Shown here: in pieces, positions 33,518 through 42,109 of the stretch
Numbering within the stretch: the stretch's first letter is position 1
Layout: each line of letters begins with the position of its first letter
DNA from: UBA6107 sp034430175
GTDB taxonomy: Bacteria > Chloroflexota > Anaerolineae > Anaerolineales > Anaerolineaceae
Direction: 5' to 3'
Assembly: GCA_034430175.1 (NCBI GenBank)
Contig: DAOUFI010000020.1
Location: 18,646 to 82,645, forward strand
Length of the DNA stretch: 64,000 nt
Notes under the pieces: model-generated
The model's database searches: none
What the model saw: the letters and a program-made list of their open reading frames with translations, nothing else
Told to the model about the DNA's origin: nothing
Program-made: the position numbers and the translations under genes

Positions 33518-34177
33518 TTATTTGGTTATTTTTTCGATATAAGGGGTAAGGATTTCCTGCCAGATCTTGTATCCACCAGCCAGTAAATGCAGGTGATCAT
33601 TATTCAGCTCAGCCCGAAGTTCACCTTTGTTACCCACGAAATGAGAATACAGATCGATGTATTCCACTCCCTGGGTTTTTGCAAGATACTTTAATTTATC
33701 ATTCAGTTTGCAAATACGGCTGGCATAAGATTGAGCTCTGGGCAGCAGTGACTGAACGAAAACCTGTGTTGCCGGGGTGGCTGTCTTTATCTTCTCCAAA
33801 ATTTCACAATATGTTCCCAGGATCATCTCGTCATGACGGTGCTCGAACCAGGGTAGGTCGTTGGTTCCAATCAAGATGAAGATCGCGGCAGGTTTTCCTA
33901 CTGTGATGTCATCCAGGCGGGCGAGAACGCCCGTGGTCAGATCGGCGTTGATGCCACGGTTCCTGACCGGCTTTCCGGGGAACAGTTCGTCCCAATTGCC
34001 GCCGGCGGTAAGGCTGTCACCGAGCATCACGATATCATTTGAATTTACCGGATGCGCGTTGAAGAAATCGACGCGCTGCAGGTAATGATGGCGCGCAATG
34101 GTGTCAACTTCGACCTTGAAGAGCACGAAGATTACCAGAACTGCAACCAGCATTGTGAGAAGAAAAGTAATTGTCAT
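33518..34177 (-). CDS. SGNH/GDSL-type lipase or esterase, membrane-anchored
   Basis: A 219-residue hydrolase with an N-terminal membrane helix (about 3-21) that is either an anchor or an uncleaved signal. Block I is LGDSLTAGG with Ser55, block III GTND with Asn106, and block V DHLH with Asp194 and His197: all catalytic residues are intact. It probably acts outside the membrane on acyl or acetyl esters of lipids or glycans. The ATG at 34177 lies six bases after a minus-strand TATAAT, without a ribosome site, so the mRNA is probably leaderless. It is divergent from mrp, which has the same arrangement. Confidence 0.85.
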   Translation of the reverse strand: MTITFLLTMLVAVLVIFVLFKVEVDTIARHHYLQRVDFFNAHPVNSNDIVMLGDSLTAGGNWDELFPGKPVRNRGINADLTTGVLARLDDITVGKPAAIFILIGTNDLPWFEHRHDEMILGTYCEILEKIKTATPATQVFVQSLLPRAQSYASRICKLNDKLKYLAKTQGVEYIDLYSHFVGNKGELRAELNNDHLHLLAGGYKIWQEILTPYIEKITK

Positions 34178-34183
34178 ACAGTA

Positions 34184-34189
34184 ATTATA
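34184..34189 (-). promoter_or_regulatory. -10 box of the SGNH hydrolase gene (leaderless type)
   Basis: Minus-strand TATAAT (34189-34184) is six bases before the ATG at 34177. Confidence 0.55.
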
Positions 34190-34241
34190 CTTTGAAGCCA
34201 TCGCTGATGGTGAAATTGTATCTTTATTCTCTCATTTCGAT

Positions 34242-34247
34242 TAAAAT
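34242..34247 (+). promoter_or_regulatory. -10 box of mrp (leaderless type)
   Basis: TAAAAT lies seven bases before the ATG at 34255. TTGTAT at 34216-34221 may be a -35 element with a long 20-base spacer. No ribosome binding site is present. Confidence 0.5.
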
Positions 34248-34254
34248 ACAACCT

Positions 34255-35289
34255 ATGGTAAACACAGATCAATTACTTGAAGTGCTCAAAAAGGTTTCCG
34301 ACCCTGAATTGGGTCGCAATATTGTCGAACTGGGTATGGTCAAAGACCTGACCATCTCTTCCAAGGGTGAAGTTGCCTTCACCATGGCGCTGACCATCCC
34401 AGGTTGCCCCATGAAATCTCAAATGGAGCGTGACGCGCGTGTGGCGTTGTTGGCCGTTGATGGAGTGACCGATGTCAAGATCACATTCGGTGAAATGAGC
34501 CAGGAGGAACGCAAAAAGATCTTTGCCAACGCTCGACCTGAACTGCCAAAATTAAACGCATTCAACAAGGTTGATAAAGTGATCGCCGTGCTCAGCGGTA
34601 AGGGTGGCGTCGGCAAGTCCTCAGTTACTTCGTTGTTAGCCACTGGTCTGGTTCGCGCGGGCAAAAAAGTGGGAATCCTTGACGCGGATATCACCGGTCC
34701 GAGTATTCCCAAGCTTTTCGGTCTACCCGCCGGGGGGCTCAAAGGCTCCGATCAGGGAATCCTTCCTGCGGTCACCAACAGCGGTATCAAGGTGGTATCG
34801 ACCAACCTGATGGTGCCCAACGAAAATGCCGCCGTTATCTGGCGCGGACCGATGATCTCGGGTATCATCCAGCAGTTCTGGCGCGAGGTACTCTGGGGCG
34901 AATTGGATGTGTTACTGGTTGACCTACCACCTGGAACTTCGGACGCGGCGCTCACCGTCATGCAGTCCATCCCCATCAATGGGGTGATCTTGGTCTCAAC
35001 CCCACAGCAGTTGGCCGGGATGGTGGTACGCAAGGCGGACGCTATGCTCAAGCAATTGAATATCCCCGTGCTGGCTGTGGTAGAGAACATGAGTTACTAC
35101 CCCTGCCCAGACACTGGCAAGGATCACTTCATCTTTGGTCCAAGCCACGCGGAGGAGCTGGCTGAGGCCGTCAAGGCAAAGATGTCGGTCAAGCTGCCCA
35201 TCGAACCCTGTGTAGCCGAATACGGCGACGCGGGCAAGATCGAAGAGCTCGGTCCGAGTGGGCTGCAGGAAATCATCCAGTTGCTGTAG
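34255..35289 (+). CDS. mrp: Mrp/NBP35 family Fe-S cluster carrier ATPase
   Basis: A 344-residue ATP-dependent iron-sulfur carrier. An N-terminal MIP18/DUF59 domain (about 5-80, with SDPELGRNIVELGMV) precedes a ParA-like ATPase domain with the deviant Walker A GKGGVGKS (115-122). The segments DADITGPSIP and VDLPPGTSDAALT are conserved. The usual C-terminal CxxC is reduced: the text is YYPCPDTGKD, with only the first cysteine. That variant also occurs in other Mrp proteins but bears on cluster binding. The start at 34255 begins the DUF59 domain and follows a -10 box directly; an upstream in-frame codon at 34171 lies in the divergent gene. Confidence 0.92.
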   Translation: MVNTDQLLEVLKKVSDPELGRNIVELGMVKDLTISSKGEVAFTMALTIPGCPMKSQMERDARVALLAVDGVTDVKITFGEMSQEERKKIFANARPELPKLNAFNKVDKVIAVLSGKGGVGKSSVTSLLATGLVRAGKKVGILDADITGPSIPKLFGLPAGGLKGSDQGILPAVTNSGIKVVSTNLMVPNENAAVIWRGPMISGIIQQFWREVLWGELDVLLVDLPPGTSDAALTVMQSIPINGVILVSTPQQLAGMVVRKADAMLKQLNIPVLAVVENMSYYPCPDTGKDHFIFGPSHAEELAEAVKAKMSVKLPIEPCVAEYGDAGKIEELGPSGLQEIIQLL

Positions 35290-35309
35290 AAATATGGTAG
35301 GGGTGATTC

Positions 35310-35332
35310 TGTTGGGGCACGGCACGCTGTGC
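35310..35332. repeat. Copy of a dispersed palindromic repeat
   Basis: The 18-base text seen at 11350-11367 recurs here between the convergent mrp and dehydrogenase genes. It continues into GCTGTGCCC, which lets GGGCAC pair with GTGCCC as a hairpin. Confidence 0.6.
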
Positions 35333-35345
35333 CCTTACTTCATCT

Positions 35346-36341
35346 TTACCCGTTAGGAAGCATTATCACTTTTTTGACCGTTGGGTCACGCGCCTCGATC
35401 AATTCGATGGCGCGTTTTAGTTCCTTTAATGGCAGGTGATGCGAGATCAGTTGATCGACCTTCACCTGACCGGAACGCAATAATCCAATCGCCTGGAAGG
35501 AATTGCGCACCGAGGTGTAGGAAGAGAGCAGGGTCAGTCCCTTCTGAAATATCTTGAAAGCGTCAAAATCGACGTTTTTCCCCGAGGGTGGCACGCCGAA
35601 AAGCAGCACGGTACCACCCTTGCGGGCGAAATTGATGCTGCGGCTCATCACCGGCAGCGCACCGGTGGCGTCGATGACCACGTCGTAGCCATCCGGCTTC
35701 AGGTCTTCCATCTTTTCAGCCACCAGGTCGGCGCCTAACTGGCGCGCCAGTTCCGCCCGCCCCGGATTGGATTCGAGCATGGTCACCTGCGCCGCGCCCT
35801 GGATGCGCGCCATCTGCAGCATCAGGTCGCCGATCGGACCCGCGCCGAGGACGACTACTTTATCTGCCAGTTCGATATGAGTTCGTTCGATACCGTGGAT
35901 CACGCAGGAAAGCGGCTCCACGAAGGCTGCCTTGTCAAAGGGGAGGTCGCCAATATCAAACACGACTTTTTCTGGAGCGGTCACGTACTGTTCCATGCCG
36001 CCGGGCAGGGTCACACCCACCGCCTGCCAATTCTCGCAAAAGTTCTGGCGGTTGTTCAGGCAGGCTTCGCAGTTGTCGCAGGCGATGTTGGGTTCCACGG
36101 CTACGCGGTCACCCACTTTGAAGCGCTTCACCCGGTTGCCCACAGCGGCCACCTCCCCAGAGAATTCGTGCCCGGGGATGACCGGGTAATCACCCAGGTA
36201 TTCGCCGCGGTAGATGTGTACGTCCGTACCGCAGATGCCGCTGGCCATCACCTTGATGAGCACCTCGTCATCTTTAGGAATGGGTATCTCCTTTTCAGTA
36301 AAGAGTATTTCCCTTGGTTGTTTAATGACCACACATTCCAT
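35346..36341 (-). CDS. Zinc-dependent medium-chain alcohol/polyol dehydrogenase
   Basis: A 331-residue NAD(P)-dependent dehydrogenase. The catalytic zinc ligands are in GICGTD and GHEFSGEV. The structural zinc cysteines are the four in CDNCEACLNNRQNFC, and the Rossmann loop is VLGAGPIGDLM. It resembles threonine or sorbitol dehydrogenases, but the substrate is not determined. The gene starts 18 bases after the stop of the 1153-residue gene, with GGAGCG before the ATG, so the two share an operon. A carbohydrate-related role is therefore likely. Confidence 0.88.
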   Translation of the reverse strand: MECVVIKQPREILFTEKEIPIPKDDEVLIKVMASGICGTDVHIYRGEYLGDYPVIPGHEFSGEVAAVGNRVKRFKVGDRVAVEPNIACDNCEACLNNRQNFCENWQAVGVTLPGGMEQYVTAPEKVVFDIGDLPFDKAAFVEPLSCVIHGIERTHIELADKVVVLGAGPIGDLMLQMARIQGAAQVTMLESNPGRAELARQLGADLVAEKMEDLKPDGYDVVIDATGALPVMSRSINFARKGGTVLLFGVPPSGKNVDFDAFKIFQKGLTLLSSYTSVRNSFQAIGLLRSGQVKVDQLISHHLPLKELKRAIELIEARDPTVKKVIMLPNG

Positions 36342-36359
36342 GGAATCGCTCCTGAATAA

Positions 36360-39300
36360 CTACTTTGTCGGGACGCTGACGACCAGGTGGTGAACAATGC
36401 CATCGCGTTCGAAGATATGACGGGTGTGTGCTGGATCGAGCTCAGTTCCGCCAATCGTATTCACCTGTCCGCTTTTCAAATGGATTTCGATGGATGTCGT
36501 GGCTCCGGCTTGCAAAATCACTGGTACCTGACAGATGGTATACGCCAGTGACGAGGCAGGCAGTTCAAGCTGCTGCCAGTTCCCGGCAACGTCCAAATAA
36601 TCGAAATTCGTAGGCGCGCTCAAAAATTCCGCCTGGTCAAAGAGCAGGAAATCAAAAATGATACGGCCATCACGGACGGTCAGTCCGAGTTCAGCCTGCC
36701 TGGCCAGGATCTCTTCCTTGACCATGCCGGTCATGCCCGGCTGTTTGGCTCCCTGTGCGGCTGGGGTGTGCGAATAGGGATCGGTGGGGAAGGCGCCGTA
36801 TTCCGCGGGAGTTTTGTTGAAACATTGCCCCGCGCGGATGTCACGATAGCACGCCACCAAATCGTTAACCGAGGGTTCATCCTGGGTGCGTTGGATCGTT
36901 TCCTGAACGGCCAACAACAGCTTTGATACCATGTGCCAGTAGATACTGCCCAACCCTTCATAGGCAAAGAAAGTACCGGAACGTCCGGTGAACTGGTCGT
37001 GGTGGAAGGTCTGCTCGTAAATCGCCTCGATTGCCGCGGAATCACGACTGACCAGTTTTCCAAACATTTCATTTGGTTTCATAGCCTCCAGCGCCCGGCG
37101 CACGTCCTTGATATTGTGGATGTCGCCGGTGAAGTGATAATCACCGTTAAGATCGCGTTCCAGCAGGCTGAGATCGCCAGCTTTGTCAAGCGCGGTAACA
37201 AGCTCCAATCCTTTGACGGCGGCAGCCGGAATCAGGTTGCGTTCTATGAAACCCTTAAGCTCACGATCGGGATAGAGAATGTAGCTGTGCTGGTCGGCTC
37301 GATAGAGCTTGCTGGCGCGCATGCTCTTCAACAAGGCCAGCGATTCGGCTCCGTTCAGCAGACCTGACGAAAGCATGGCTACCTGACCTTCGAGCATTTC
37401 GTAAAGGTAACTGATTGAAGCTGCACCTTCGTTAAGATGCAGTACGTTGTAAGCGTGATACATGGCGTCGCTGCGGCGGTTGGCGCGCAGGCTGTGGTCA
37501 ATAAATCGTTGGCATAGGTCAAGGAATTCGAGCAAGCCAGATTTTTCGAGAGCAGCAGTTTTTCCATTGAAACCGTTCTTGTAGAAATTCCAGCGGTAAT
37601 CACTGCCGATCTGCCCCAATGTATCCATAAGAGCGCGGCGGCTCTTGTCGTTAAAGCCGCTTTGAAGTTGATTCGCCGAGGTATTCAGGGCAGCGGAAAT
37701 CTTGTGATAGAAATCGTTTACCTCTGCATGGATCTCAGTTAAAGATGCTGTTTGTTGCGCGATCAATTCACGCATGAACACCACGAACCGTCGCAGGTAA
37801 GCCATTGTTACCACCGAAAGTCCCTTACCCACTAACGCGTTGTTGGCGTCGTTCCACTCTGGGCGTTGGGTGTTCATCCAAATTCCGCCCTCCGGGACGA
37901 AGTTGACCAGTTTGGCCAAAAGGAGAGTCAGCAGTTTTTCGGTCAGCGACCCGTAAACCAGATTACCGCCTGCGTCATGGACTAGTTTGGCGTCATTTCC
38001 CTGTTCAGCCAACTGTGCCTTGATGCTCTTATCCAATTCACGGTCAAAGGCAATTGAGTTGTAAGGGTCCTTCAGGATGTCATCGTAAGGCTTGATGCGG
38101 TAGGGTACGTTCGCGTAATTGAAGCTTGGCTGAGAGAGCAGTGTTTCCAGTTGGCCGGGGTGGAGCTTGCGGCTGATTTCCATGAGTTTCAGCAGGTAGA
38201 TAATCTGGTGATCGCTCCAATAACCAATATTCGCCCAGGGGTTGCCCGGTTCGGGCACTTCCCAGTCGATACCGCTGCGGGTGATGCGGTAGGGGTTGTA
38301 ACCGTCAGCGGTGGTGGCGTTAAGGAAATTACCGATCATACTCTCGACAAATTCGGGGTAGGAATACGCCAGCGCTTCCCAGTTCTGGAAGATGTCGCGC
38401 CAGTTCCCTTCGTAATCCAGTTGCTGTGAGCCGTCTTTCTTTTTGATGTTGATCGAGAAGCGATTCCACGGCCGGCTCGGATCGCCGTGGCGGCGCGAGA
38501 ATGATAACGGTAAATAACTGTTGGCAAACCGGAGCAATTCAATCGAACCGTTGGCGCGCGCTTTCTCGCGCAATTCCGCCAGTGGAAGTTCCTCTGGCAA
38601 GGAGGTGAAGAACGTCTTCTGTTCTTTAATTATTTTGCGATCAAGCACTTCAACGTAGTTTTCAAAATCAGACCGTTTGACGAGATACTGGCCGGGGAAG
38701 TAACCACCACGCATTTCATTAAACATTACATTGGCGAAATGGTGCGATGCCAGGGTTTGGCGCGATGTTTTTTGCAAGCCGTCCGCCGCCGCGACGATCT
38801 TTTCCAGGCTGGCAGTATTGGTAGCCAGATCTTCTTCCAGAGTGGTGAGGATCACTTTCGGCTCGTTACTCAGAAAAGCATCCAGCTCGATCACAGCCGT
38901 GGCATCGCGATCCACGTCTGCGACAATGTGCCAGGAATTTTCAGTACTAGCGGGCAGGTCGAACGCGGCATGGCTGAAATACGCACCACGCTGACCACGG
39001 ATCTCTTGCTCGGCGGTCACACCCATCCCGTCACGGAAGGCGTTTAGTTGGGTAGAGGAGATCAAGGTGATATCGGTGTCCAGACCCACCTGCCAGGCGA
39101 CCGTGGCCAATAGAGATTCGCTGGGTTCGGCCAGGTCAGTCATGGTTGAGTTGAGGGTGAACAATCCGACGCCGCTGGTGGAATGCAGTTCGTTGCGTTT
39201 GTAAGCGTCCAACAGCGGCCCGAAGGTGACCTGCGATTGTTCGCTTGTATGAGCGGGCATCAGGTTTTGCAGCCCGTCGAGCAATTCCACACTGCAAGGA

Positions 39301-39821
39301 GTCTTGCCGGTATTACTGAGCCACGACGTCTTGACGAAGCCGAAGCGATCCCCGCTGCGCCAGGCGTAGCGGTAGGTGAGTTCCAGATCACGGTTGATTT
39401 CCTCGAAGATTAGCACGTTGCCTGGTATATTTTTGTATAGATTGCGCTCGATGGAATAGATCCCTTCCTGCCGTATCGATAGAGGTTCCCATAATGAGGT
39501 TGTCCCACCACGACTGACAAGGAAGAGGGTTTTGGGTCCGGTGTTCTCGCTGTTCTCGGTCAGTTTTTCTACCGTATAATACGGGAAAAGCGCGTGATTG
39601 GCATTGATACGCCCCGCAGAGAGTCCCCCGGTAGAAGCGATGAACATCCAGTGATTCGAGCTGCTAACCACGCTCATGAAGAAGGGTTCCATCGAATCGA
39701 AATTTGCGATCTTGTAATACTCCTCGCCAAGCATATTGATATTCTCACCAATGACGGGTTTTTGGTGGTGCAATCGGGGAGTTTTACCAACGAAGATTGG
39801 GGAAACGGGTAAATTCTTCAT
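36360..39821 (-). CDS. Large cytoplasmic protein, possibly a cellobiose-phosphorylase-like glycoside enzyme
   Basis: A 1153-residue protein with no signal peptide or membrane helix. The N-terminal third (to about 330) looks like a beta-sandwich of carbohydrate-active enzymes, with WLSNTGKTPCSVELLDGLQN. The middle has NWRDIFQNWEALA near residue 480 and NIGYWSDHQIIYLLKLME near 545. RPEWNDANNALVGKG near 650 fits the catalytic (alpha/alpha)6 barrel of GH94/GH63-like enzymes. I could not place it in a family, nor name its catalytic acid. GAGGAAG precedes the ATG. It is the first gene of an operon with a zinc dehydrogenase. Confidence 0.65.
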   Translation of the reverse strand: MKNLPVSPIFVGKTPRLHHQKPVIGENINMLGEEYYKIANFDSMEPFFMSVVSSSNHWMFIASTGGLSAGRINANHALFPYYTVEKLTENSENTGPKTLFLVSRGGTTSLWEPLSIRQEGIYSIERNLYKNIPGNVLIFEEINRDLELTYRYAWRSGDRFGFVKTSWLSNTGKTPCSVELLDGLQNLMPAHTSEQSQVTFGPLLDAYKRNELHSTSGVGLFTLNSTMTDLAEPSESLLATVAWQVGLDTDITLISSTQLNAFRDGMGVTAEQEIRGQRGAYFSHAAFDLPASTENSWHIVADVDRDATAVIELDAFLSNEPKVILTTLEEDLATNTASLEKIVAAADGLQKTSRQTLASHHFANVMFNEMRGGYFPGQYLVKRSDFENYVEVLDRKIIKEQKTFFTSLPEELPLAELREKARANGSIELLRFANSYLPLSFSRRHGDPSRPWNRFSINIKKKDGSQQLDYEGNWRDIFQNWEALAYSYPEFVESMIGNFLNATTADGYNPYRITRSGIDWEVPEPGNPWANIGYWSDHQIIYLLKLMEISRKLHPGQLETLLSQPSFNYANVPYRIKPYDDILKDPYNSIAFDRELDKSIKAQLAEQGNDAKLVHDAGGNLVYGSLTEKLLTLLLAKLVNFVPEGGIWMNTQRPEWNDANNALVGKGLSVVTMAYLRRFVVFMRELIAQQTASLTEIHAEVNDFYHKISAALNTSANQLQSGFNDKSRRALMDTLGQIGSDYRWNFYKNGFNGKTAALEKSGLLEFLDLCQRFIDHSLRANRRSDAMYHAYNVLHLNEGAASISYLYEMLEGQVAMLSSGLLNGAESLALLKSMRASKLYRADQHSYILYPDRELKGFIERNLIPAAAVKGLELVTALDKAGDLSLLERDLNGDYHFTGDIHNIKDVRRALEAMKPNEMFGKLVSRDSAAIEAIYEQTFHHDQFTGRSGTFFAYEGLGSIYWHMVSKLLLAVQETIQRTQDEPSVNDLVACYRDIRAGQCFNKTPAEYGAFPTDPYSHTPAAQGAKQPGMTGMVKEEILARQAELGLTVRDGRIIFDFLLFDQAEFLSAPTNFDYLDVAGNWQQLELPASSLAYTICQVPVILQAGATTSIEIHLKSGQVNTIGGTELDPAHTRHIFERDGIVHHLVVSVPTK

Positions 39822-39893
39822 ACTTCCTCAATGGTTTGAGATGATTTCAACATCATTATTCTACTTCAACGGTCTTGGATATACATGATATTC

Positions 39894-39926
39894 GAAAAAA
39901 ACCTTCCCAGAGTCTCTGGGAAGGTT
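39894..39926 (-). terminator. Intrinsic terminator of the small lipoprotein gene
   Basis: AACCTTCCCAGAG (39900-39912) and CTCTGGGAAGGTT (39914-39926) are perfect inverted arms. The minus-strand U-run comes from the A-run at 39894-39899. Confidence 0.85.
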
Positions 39927-39952
39927 AAAACAGTTACGAAATGGGAAATGGG

Positions 39953-40264
39953 TTATTTCACCCGGTTATATTCTATGGACACTCCACCAGATTCAAGGTA
40001 GAGCGTATTCCCCGATATTTTCACATTGTATTCGGTACTTACGCCACCGATGGATATATTAATCGTATCGCTATCAACGAATGAATATGTCCCCTGAATT
40101 CCAATGCCGAGCATCCCCGATGTGACAGTGCCGTCTTTATCAAAAGAAATTGTTCCCAGGGTACCTTGCCATTCGCCGATGATCGCGCTTTTTATTCCGC
40201 AACCGGCTATGAGTACTGCCATAAGAATGACTATCAGTGAAATCGAGAACAGTTTTTGCTTCAT
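39953..40264 (-). CDS. Small lipoprotein of unknown function
   Basis: A 103-residue exported lipoprotein with the lipobox LIAGC at Cys22. The mature part is a short beta-rich domain: GEWQGTLGTISFDKDGTVTS, then GTYSFVDSDTINISI and a repeated GGVSxEYN phrase (STEYNV and SIEYNR). It looks like a small lipocalin or META-like fold of the kind often labelled 'lipocalin-like/DUF5640'. Function is unknown. GGAGGGG precedes the start. The promoter carries an 8-base inverted repeat, suggesting specific regulation. A strong terminator follows, so it is monocistronic. Confidence 0.75.
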   Translation of the reverse strand: MKQKLFSISLIVILMAVLIAGCGIKSAIIGEWQGTLGTISFDKDGTVTSGMLGIGIQGTYSFVDSDTINISIGGVSTEYNVKISGNTLYLESGGVSIEYNRVK

Positions 40265-40290
40265 GTAAACCCCTCCAATGAAATAAGTGT

Positions 40291-40329
40291 GTTTGAATTA
40301 ATTCTATTCAAACGAGAAGATAATGCAAA
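40291..40329 (-). promoter_or_regulatory. Promoter with palindromic operator of the small lipoprotein gene
   Basis: On the minus strand TTTGCA (40329-40324) and TAGAAT (40306-40301) have a 17-base spacer. The perfect 8-base inverted repeat GTTTGAAT/ATTCAAAC (40291-40313) is centred on the -10 box, a good repressor position. The regulator is not known. Confidence 0.5.
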
Positions 40330-40346
40330 TACAAATTATCTAAAAC

Positions 40347-41846
40347 CTAGATAATGAGCAGCGCAACGAGGCCAATGATGAGAGCCATCGCAATACCAAT
40401 GGGCAGGGTGTAACGCAGAACTTCGCCTTCGCGACCCTTCAACTCGTTTGTACTTGTACCTACAGCCAGCTTTGCTGGAGCGATCATGCTGCCCATAGCA
40501 CCGCCGGTGGTCTGTGCAGCCAGCAGCACGATCGGGCTGATCTTGATCATCTCAGCCACCTCTTTTTGCAGCAGACCGAAGAGGACGTTGGAATTGGTGT
40601 TGCTCCCCGTGGCGAAGGCGCCGACCATACCCACGATCGGGGTGAAGAGCGGATACACACCGCCAACCAGGTTACTCAGACCGCGGGCCAGGGCGATGGT
40701 CATACCGGTGTGCTCCATGATGGTTGACAGGCCGATCATGAAGAGGGTTCCCATGCTGGCCGGCATGGCTCCCTTGACGGTGCCTTTGAGCGCTTCACCA
40801 ATTTTTAATTTGTTTATCCCCGGGATGAAGCGGAATACGATCAGTGACACCAGCACGCTCACGATGAGCATGGTGCCTGAATGGAGCAGATAGCGCAGGT
40901 TGTAGCCTGGACCGGCCGCGATGGTGACACCGTTGCCGCTGACCGTCTGTGGGAACAGTAGCGTCCAGGAGAAATCCCTCAGGAACTCGTTCAACGGTTG
41001 GATGATGGTTACCAGGAAGATCAAGAAGATCATGAAGCCGTAAGCAAACAAGCCGCCGGTAAGCGCGGGTGAACTGGTCCGTTGCGCCTTCCACCCCTTT
41101 GGCCGCGGACACAAAACAATGCCAATGACAATCCCCGTTACCGCGCCGAGGAAGGCGCAGATGGAAAGCAAACCGAAATACCCGGCCAGGAACTGCACAA
41201 CCGCGATGGCTGTGCCGGTGACCAGTACCCGCCACCAGTATTTTTTCTCGCCAAGCAACAGCATCACAGCCAACCCACTGAGCAGCACGGTGAGGCCGAG
41301 CAGCAGCGCACTCGCGGGGAACATGTCGGCGGTGGGGATCTTGACGATCTCGCTCATGGTTTTGAAAGGCAGCGCCATGCCGCCCAAACTGACCGCCCAG
41401 GTGTGTCCCACGGCGGTGGCAGCCACGGCAATGATGGGTGGAACGCCCAGCACCATCAGCATGGGGGAGACGATTGCGATCGGCATGCCGAAACCGGCCA
41501 GCGACTCGATCAGCGCGGAGAGCACCCAGGCCTGGATCAGCGCCAGCCAGGCTTTATCGGGGATCAATTCTTGCAGCGCGCCGGCGATGGCGCGGATGCC
41601 GCCCACCTGGTCCACCAACTTGTAAAGCAGAAGCGCCGGCCATAGAATGAGCAGCACGTTGAGCGTGAGCAGCAGCGCCTTCCCCTGCGACACCCAGAAC
41701 ACCTGCCAGTTCATGCCGAATAACGCGATGGCAACAATGGCTCCGGCGATCCAGCCGACCAGGCCGGCCAGTGCGCTTCCTTTGCGGAAAATCGTCATCG
41801 TGATCAGAACCAGCAGAATGGGGATGGTTGCGTAAATGGCTTCCAT
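40347..41846 (-). CDS. L-lactate permease (LctP family)
   Basis: A 499-residue membrane transporter with about 12-14 hydrophobic segments. The family patterns GFGMPIAIVSPMLMVLGV and GSNTNSNVLFGLLQKE (written as pieces) near the middle and end, plus AAQTTGGAMGSMIAPAKL, identify the lactate/glycolate permease group. It should import lactate with protons. The family is usually 500-550 long, so it is complete. The ATG at 41846 has no ribosome site; a minus-strand TATGAT lies nine bases upstream, suggesting a nearly leaderless mRNA. No lactate dehydrogenase is adjacent. Confidence 0.92.
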   Translation of the reverse strand: MEAIYATIPILLVLITMTIFRKGSALAGLVGWIAGAIVAIALFGMNWQVFWVSQGKALLLTLNVLLILWPALLLYKLVDQVGGIRAIAGALQELIPDKAWLALIQAWVLSALIESLAGFGMPIAIVSPMLMVLGVPPIIAVAATAVGHTWAVSLGGMALPFKTMSEIVKIPTADMFPASALLLGLTVLLSGLAVMLLLGEKKYWWRVLVTGTAIAVVQFLAGYFGLLSICAFLGAVTGIVIGIVLCPRPKGWKAQRTSSPALTGGLFAYGFMIFLIFLVTIIQPLNEFLRDFSWTLLFPQTVSGNGVTIAAGPGYNLRYLLHSGTMLIVSVLVSLIVFRFIPGINKLKIGEALKGTVKGAMPASMGTLFMIGLSTIMEHTGMTIALARGLSNLVGGVYPLFTPIVGMVGAFATGSNTNSNVLFGLLQKEVAEMIKISPIVLLAAQTTGGAMGSMIAPAKLAVGTSTNELKGREGEVLRYTLPIGIAMALIIGLVALLII

Positions 41847-41879
41847 TGCGCGTGAATCATACCAGAGATATGCTCAAGT

Positions 41880-42109
41880 GAGAGAAATCTATCCGCTAAT
41901 TACGCGAATTTCTACTAATTATGCAGAAATTCCTTTTTTAAAAATTTCACATTGCTGGTATTTTTACGAATTCCTCTGATTGATCAATTCAAAAAATCAC
42001 ATAACCGCAGATAGTTCATTATTTTCTGCAGCTAGCTCCCCTTTACAAAGGTTTATTAGCGTTCATTAGCAAGAATTAGGAAAATTTGCGGCTAGGATTT
42101 GAGGACAGA
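41880..42109. repeat. AT-rich intergenic repeat region
   Basis: The 263-base gap between lactate permease and helicase holds fragments of the same family as 7464-7611: GGTTTATTAGCGTTCATTAGC and variants of CTAATTACGCGAATT, with ACTAATTATG. No gene or terminator was seen. Confidence 0.4.
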
